Assembly: GCA_913020235.1 (NCBI GenBank)
Contig: CAJWBT010000079.1
Coordinates: forward strand, 1-8,753
From: an uncultured Chloroflexota bacterium
GTDB taxonomy: Bacteria; Chloroflexota; Dehalococcoidia; UBA3495
DNA: 8,753 nucleotides
Reading direction: 5' to 3'
The notes beneath the pieces are model-generated. The model was not told where the DNA came from and did no database searches. It saw only the letters and a program-made list of their open reading frames with translations. Shown here in pieces: positions 6,383 through 8,753 of this stretch. How positions within the stretch are numbered: position 1 is the stretch's first letter; every line of letters starts with the position of its first letter. The position numbers were made by a program, and so were the translations under genes.

Positions 6383-6408
6383 GTCCCATCCAATGGGACG
6401 CCCCATTG
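6383..6408 (-). promoter_or_regulatory. Overlapping alternative hairpins upstream of the dehydrogenase
   Basis: On the minus strand the order is CAATGGG, GCG, TCCCATTG, then GATGGGAC. The middle segment can pair with the first (CAATGGG/CCCATTG, 7 bp, 4-nt loop) or with the last (GTCCCAT/ATGGGAC, 7 bp, 3-nt loop), but not with both. The element lies about 60-85 nt before the ATG at 6323, between the CoA-transferase and dehydrogenase genes. No U-run follows either hairpin, so a simple intrinsic terminator is not supported. Alternatives are an RNA switch in the leader or a DNA operator made of alternating half-sites. Confidence 0.35.
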
Positions 6409-6504
6409 TAACACCGCGGCGGACCCAGCATTGAAAGCTGCCTCGGGCCGCCATCGGAACGCGCCTATGGCGGGGGGCTCCAGCCCCAGCCGGCCGGATG
6501 GGCT

Positions 6505-7758
6505 CTAAATCCCCTCTCCTATCAGGTCCAGGGCAGCCCGTCTCATGTTCTCGGAGCCGACCACGCCCTCCCTCTGCAAGGCGCGGATTTCGTCATCAGA
6601 GTAGTCCAGCTCTCTCAGGACCTCCTCGTTGTGCTCCCCCACAGTGGGCGGCGGCAGACGAAGCGTGGCAGGGGTGTCGGACAGCTTGACGGGGAACCCG
6701 GTGAGCTTGATGGGGCCGTAGATCTGGTGCGTCGTCTCCACCACCATCTCGTTGTGGATCACCTGCGGGTCCTCGAAGACCTCCGGCAGGTCGAGCACCG
6801 GGCCGGGAGGGAGGTCGTACTCCAGGAACCTTCGCTCAACCTCCTCCCGGTCGAATTTCTTGAACCCGGCTTTGAGCACCGGGTAGAGTTCCCAGGTCTC
6901 CTCACCCCGCATGTTAGCCGTCTGCCAGCGCGGGTCGTCTGCCGGCGAAGGCTCGATCTCCAGGGCCTGGCACAGGCGGCCCAGGACGTTTTCCGCGAAC
7001 GACCCCATCATTGCGAAGTACTTGCCGTCCTTGCACTCGTAGATGGCGTACAGAGCGCCGTTTGCCGAGTGACCGCCGGCGGGATGGGGCCTCGGGTACT
7101 CCTGGCCGGTGTTCAAGACCGCGGCGTTCTCCTGGATGTGGCTCACGATAATGCCGTTCAGGAGGCAGGAGTCGACGATTTGGCCCCGCCCCGTATGCTC
7201 CCGGGCCGCCAGGGCCGCCATCATTCCCTGGGCAAACAGCATGCCACCCAGAAAGTCGGCTATGAACGTGCCCGCCGGCCGCGGGGGGCCTTCCCGGTCG
7301 CCGGTCAGGTGGACTAGCCCTCCTAAAGCCTGGGCCAGCAGGTCCTGCCCGATGCGCTTCTCGTAAGGCCCGCTGGAGCCGAACCCGGAGGCCTCGGCCC
7401 AAATAACGCGAGGGTTGATTTCGTTCAGTTTTTCGTATCCGAACCCCATCCGGTCCATGACACCGGGGCGGAAGTTGCTGGCGACGATGTCGGACACCTT
7501 GACCATCTTGTAGATGATCTCCTGGGCCTCCGGCCTCCGAAGGTCAAGGCTTATGGTGCGCTTGTTGCGGTTGTTGGCCAGAAAGTAGCAGCTGACGCCG
7601 TTGACCTGCGGCGGGTTTCTGCGGCCGATCTCACCGTCGTTTATCCGCTCCACCTTGATAACGTCCACCCCGTAGTCGGCCAGGACCTGGGTGCCCGAAG
7701 GCCCCTGTTGAACCTGGGTGAAGTCAACCATGCGAATGCCTTGATAGGGTAGCGTCAT
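6505..7758 (-). CDS. Family III CoA-transferase (CaiB/BaiF, formyl-CoA transferase type)
   Basis: The 417-aa protein matches the CoA-transferase III family that moves CoA between small carboxylates. Seen are GIRMVDFTQVQQGPSGTQVLADYGVDVIKVE (7-37), the NNRNKRTISLDLR motif (62-74), VSDIVASNFRPGVMDRMG (88-105) and WAEASGFGSSGPY (120-132). Further marks are D139 in GQDLLAQALGGLVHLTG, which aligns with the catalytic Asp of formyl-CoA transferase, and HTGRGQIVDSCLL (188-200). Length is typical. The frame is open upstream to 7827, but the ATG at 7758 follows AGGAGGAG at good distance and its protein starts as family members do, so I use it. It lies 81 bp downstream of the GrdE-like gene on the same strand and 181 bp upstream of the dehydrogenase start. 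The acyl substrate cannot be named from sequence; homologues act on formate/oxalate, carnitine, succinate, 2-hydroxyisocaproate and others. Confidence 0.93.
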   Translation of the reverse strand: MTLPYQGIRMVDFTQVQQGPSGTQVLADYGVDVIKVERINDGEIGRRNPPQVNGVSCYFLANNRNKRTISLDLRRPEAQEIIYKMVKVSDIVASNFRPGVMDRMGFGYEKLNEINPRVIWAEASGFGSSGPYEKRIGQDLLAQALGGLVHLTGDREGPPRPAGTFIADFLGGMLFAQGMMAALAAREHTGRGQIVDSCLLNGIIVSHIQENAAVLNTGQEYPRPHPAGGHSANGALYAIYECKDGKYFAMMGSFAENVLGRLCQALEIEPSPADDPRWQTANMRGEETWELYPVLKAGFKKFDREEVERRFLEYDLPPGPVLDLPEVFEDPQVIHNEMVVETTHQIYGPIKLTGFPVKLSDTPATLRLPPPTVGEHNEEVLRELDYSDDEIRALQREGVVGSENMRRAALDLIGEGI

Positions 7759-7839
7759 CCTCTCCTCCTCGGTGCCATGTTGACCTGCTTCCGGGCCGGA
7801 GCCCCAATCCGGAGCGGCGGGGGCCACGGCATCCCCCGC

Positions 7840-8753
7840 TTAGAAGTCCAGATAGCCTTGCTTGCCGGAGCCGTAAAAGTCGTGAAGATGGCTCACGCCG
7901 TACCGGCCATGGATTGGCGGCATCTCCTGGGACCAGTGGGGCTCCGGCTCACGAACCCCGATTACGCGCTCGACCTTGGGGAAGGTCACTTCCACGCCAC
8001 CCGTACCGTTGCTGACCGCGGACACCACCTCGGGGGTCGAGATCAGCAGCGGCGGCGCCGTCCCGTTCTCGTTGTCCTCCTCCTCGGTCATCAGGATTGT
8101 GTTGACCCCGGCCCTCTCCAGGGCCTGCACCGTGAGGATGGTCTCCACAAAACGTTGTCCGCGCACGTTGGTGGTGACAATGGCTCCCTGGGCCCCCACG
8201 TCGACGGCAAGCTGGGCCGCCCGGTTGGCCATGAGCTGCTTCTCTGCCTGGGCTTCCCAGTTGCTTCGCACGACGATACATCCCACGAAATTGAGGTCGG
8301 TACCGTGGCGGCCGCACATATGCGGCACTATGGTCTCCATGATGGGCCAGGTGTGGTTGTACTGGTAGGCCCCGCAAATGGCGCCGTCCAGCACCTCGGT
8401 GGGTTGCAGCAGCCATGGCTGGGTCAGGCGTCCGATGCCGTAGACGCTGGTGCTGAGGCTGGTCCGCGGACCGTAGCGGTACTCCCCTGAGGCCAGCACG
8501 GGCACGAATACGAAGTTGGGCAGCGAGCTGTCGCGGTGGTCCAGATCGTAGGTCCGGACCTCCGGCGGCTCCAGGCCCACGGTGGTCTGGGCAAGGTAGT
8601 CGTTTATCTTGAGCATGGCCGCCTGGACCACTCGGTTCCAGTCGTCGGTATAGGAACCTTCTCTCCACTCCATGGGTATACACAGATTGATGGTGCCGGA
8701 AAAGGGCGTCACCGCGCCCGGCCCGGACATATCGACGAAGTTGACCTCGCCGG
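7840..8753 (-). CDS. Glycine/sarcosine/betaine reductase component B-like protein, 5'-truncated by the window
   Basis: The frame is open to the right edge; reading beyond the internal ATG at 8730 gives GEVNFVDMSGPGAVTPFSGT, a mid-chain motif of the family, so the true start is outside the window. About 304 codons are visible against about 430 for GrdE. Family features, counted from the Met at 8730, are DMSGPG-type start, EVLDGAICGAY (112-122), GRHGTDLNFVGCIVV (140-154), AAQLAVDVGAQGAIVTTN (171-188), ILTVQALERAGVNTILMTEE (198-217) and FPKVERVIG (250-258). In clostridial GrdE the proprotein is cleaved at a Cys to form a pyruvoyl group that binds the amine of glycine; whether C119 or another Cys (C17, C139, C151) takes that role here is undecided. 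No selenoprotein partner is seen in the window, so reductase activity on glycine is not implied. It is probably the upstream member of the unit with the CoA-transferase. Confidence 0.75.
   Translation of the reverse strand, partial: GEVNFVDMSGPGAVTPFSGTINLCIPMEWREGSYTDDWNRVVQAAMLKINDYLAQTTVGLEPPEVRTYDLDHRDSSLPNFVFVPVLASGEYRYGPRTSLSTSVYGIGRLTQPWLLQPTEVLDGAICGAYQYNHTWPIMETIVPHMCGRHGTDLNFVGCIVVRSNWEAQAEKQLMANRAAQLAVDVGAQGAIVTTNVRGQRFVETILTVQALERAGVNTILMTEEEDNENGTAPPLLISTPEVVSAVSNGTGGVEVTFPKVERVIGVREPEPHWSQEMPPIHGRYGVSHLHDFYGSGKQGYLDF

Noticed and set aside
6324..6431. 36-residue N-terminal extension of the dehydrogenase
   Set aside because: The extension has no family similarity and crosses the hairpin element, while a good GAGGTG site precedes the ATG at 6323.
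6631..7317. 228-codon plus-strand open frame opposite the CoA-transferase
   Set aside because: The product is composition-biased and antisense to a gene with an intact catalytic Asp and the NNRNKR motif.
7759..7827. 23-residue N-terminal extension of the CoA-transferase
   Set aside because: The ATG at 7758 has a strong AGGAGGAG site and the family normally starts close to the GIRMVDF motif.
7777..8490. 237-codon plus-strand open frame opposite the Gly_reductase-like gene
   Set aside because: It is a shadow frame created by GC-rich codon positions; the minus strand has clear family motifs.

Overview
The window is bacterial chromosomal DNA. It is GC-rich and gene-dense, apart from one stretch of visibly lower GC. 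The gene set suggests an uncultured Chloroflexota lineage of the Dehalococcoidia/SAR202 kind: a divergent class II dehydroquinase paralogue, a family III CoA-transferase, a D-2-hydroxyacid dehydrogenase, a glycine/sarcosine/betaine reductase component-B-like protein, a TreT-type trehalose synthase, and a palindromic interspersed repeat of a type I associate with such genomes. This assignment is inferred from family content only; there is no rRNA or phylogenetic marker here.

Layout. (1) At 3-440 (+) lies an AroQ-like protein that lacks several catalytic residues. (2) At 580-1409 (-) is a two-gene unit, a DUF5678-like small protein followed by a retropepsin-like aspartic protease with a C-terminal SEC-C zinc motif. 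Its GC content is clearly lower than that of its neighbours, and a perfect 7-bp inverted repeat lies just upstream. (3) At 1488-2588 (-) is a class C beta-lactamase-type serine hydrolase. (4) A non-coding divergent intergenic region of about 445 bp (2589-3033) carries candidate promoter elements for both directions. (5) At 3034-4983 (+) is a tight operon of a DUF5752 protein, built of two diverged copies of one domain, and treT. (6) The convergent intergenic region 4984-5333 holds a short tandem duplication and a palindromic, MITE/REP-like repeat of about 120 bp. (7) At 5334-8753 (-) is a catabolic-looking cluster. In transcription order it comprises the truncated 3' part of a Gly_reductase-family (GrdE-like) gene, a CaiB/BaiF-type CoA-transferase and a D-2-hydroxyacid dehydrogenase. 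The dehydrogenase is preceded by a leader that can form two mutually exclusive 7-bp hairpins.

Functionally there are at least three separate stories. DUF5752 plus TreT points to synthesis or recycling of a compatible solute (trehalose). The cluster 5334-8753 points to turnover of small carboxylates or CoA thioesters, but no substrate can be deduced. The protease/DUF5678 pair looks like a transferred accessory module of unknown role. The observations most worth following are the active-site-altered AroQ, the low-GC protease module, the duplicated DUF5752 next to treT, and the switch-like leader before the dehydrogenase.
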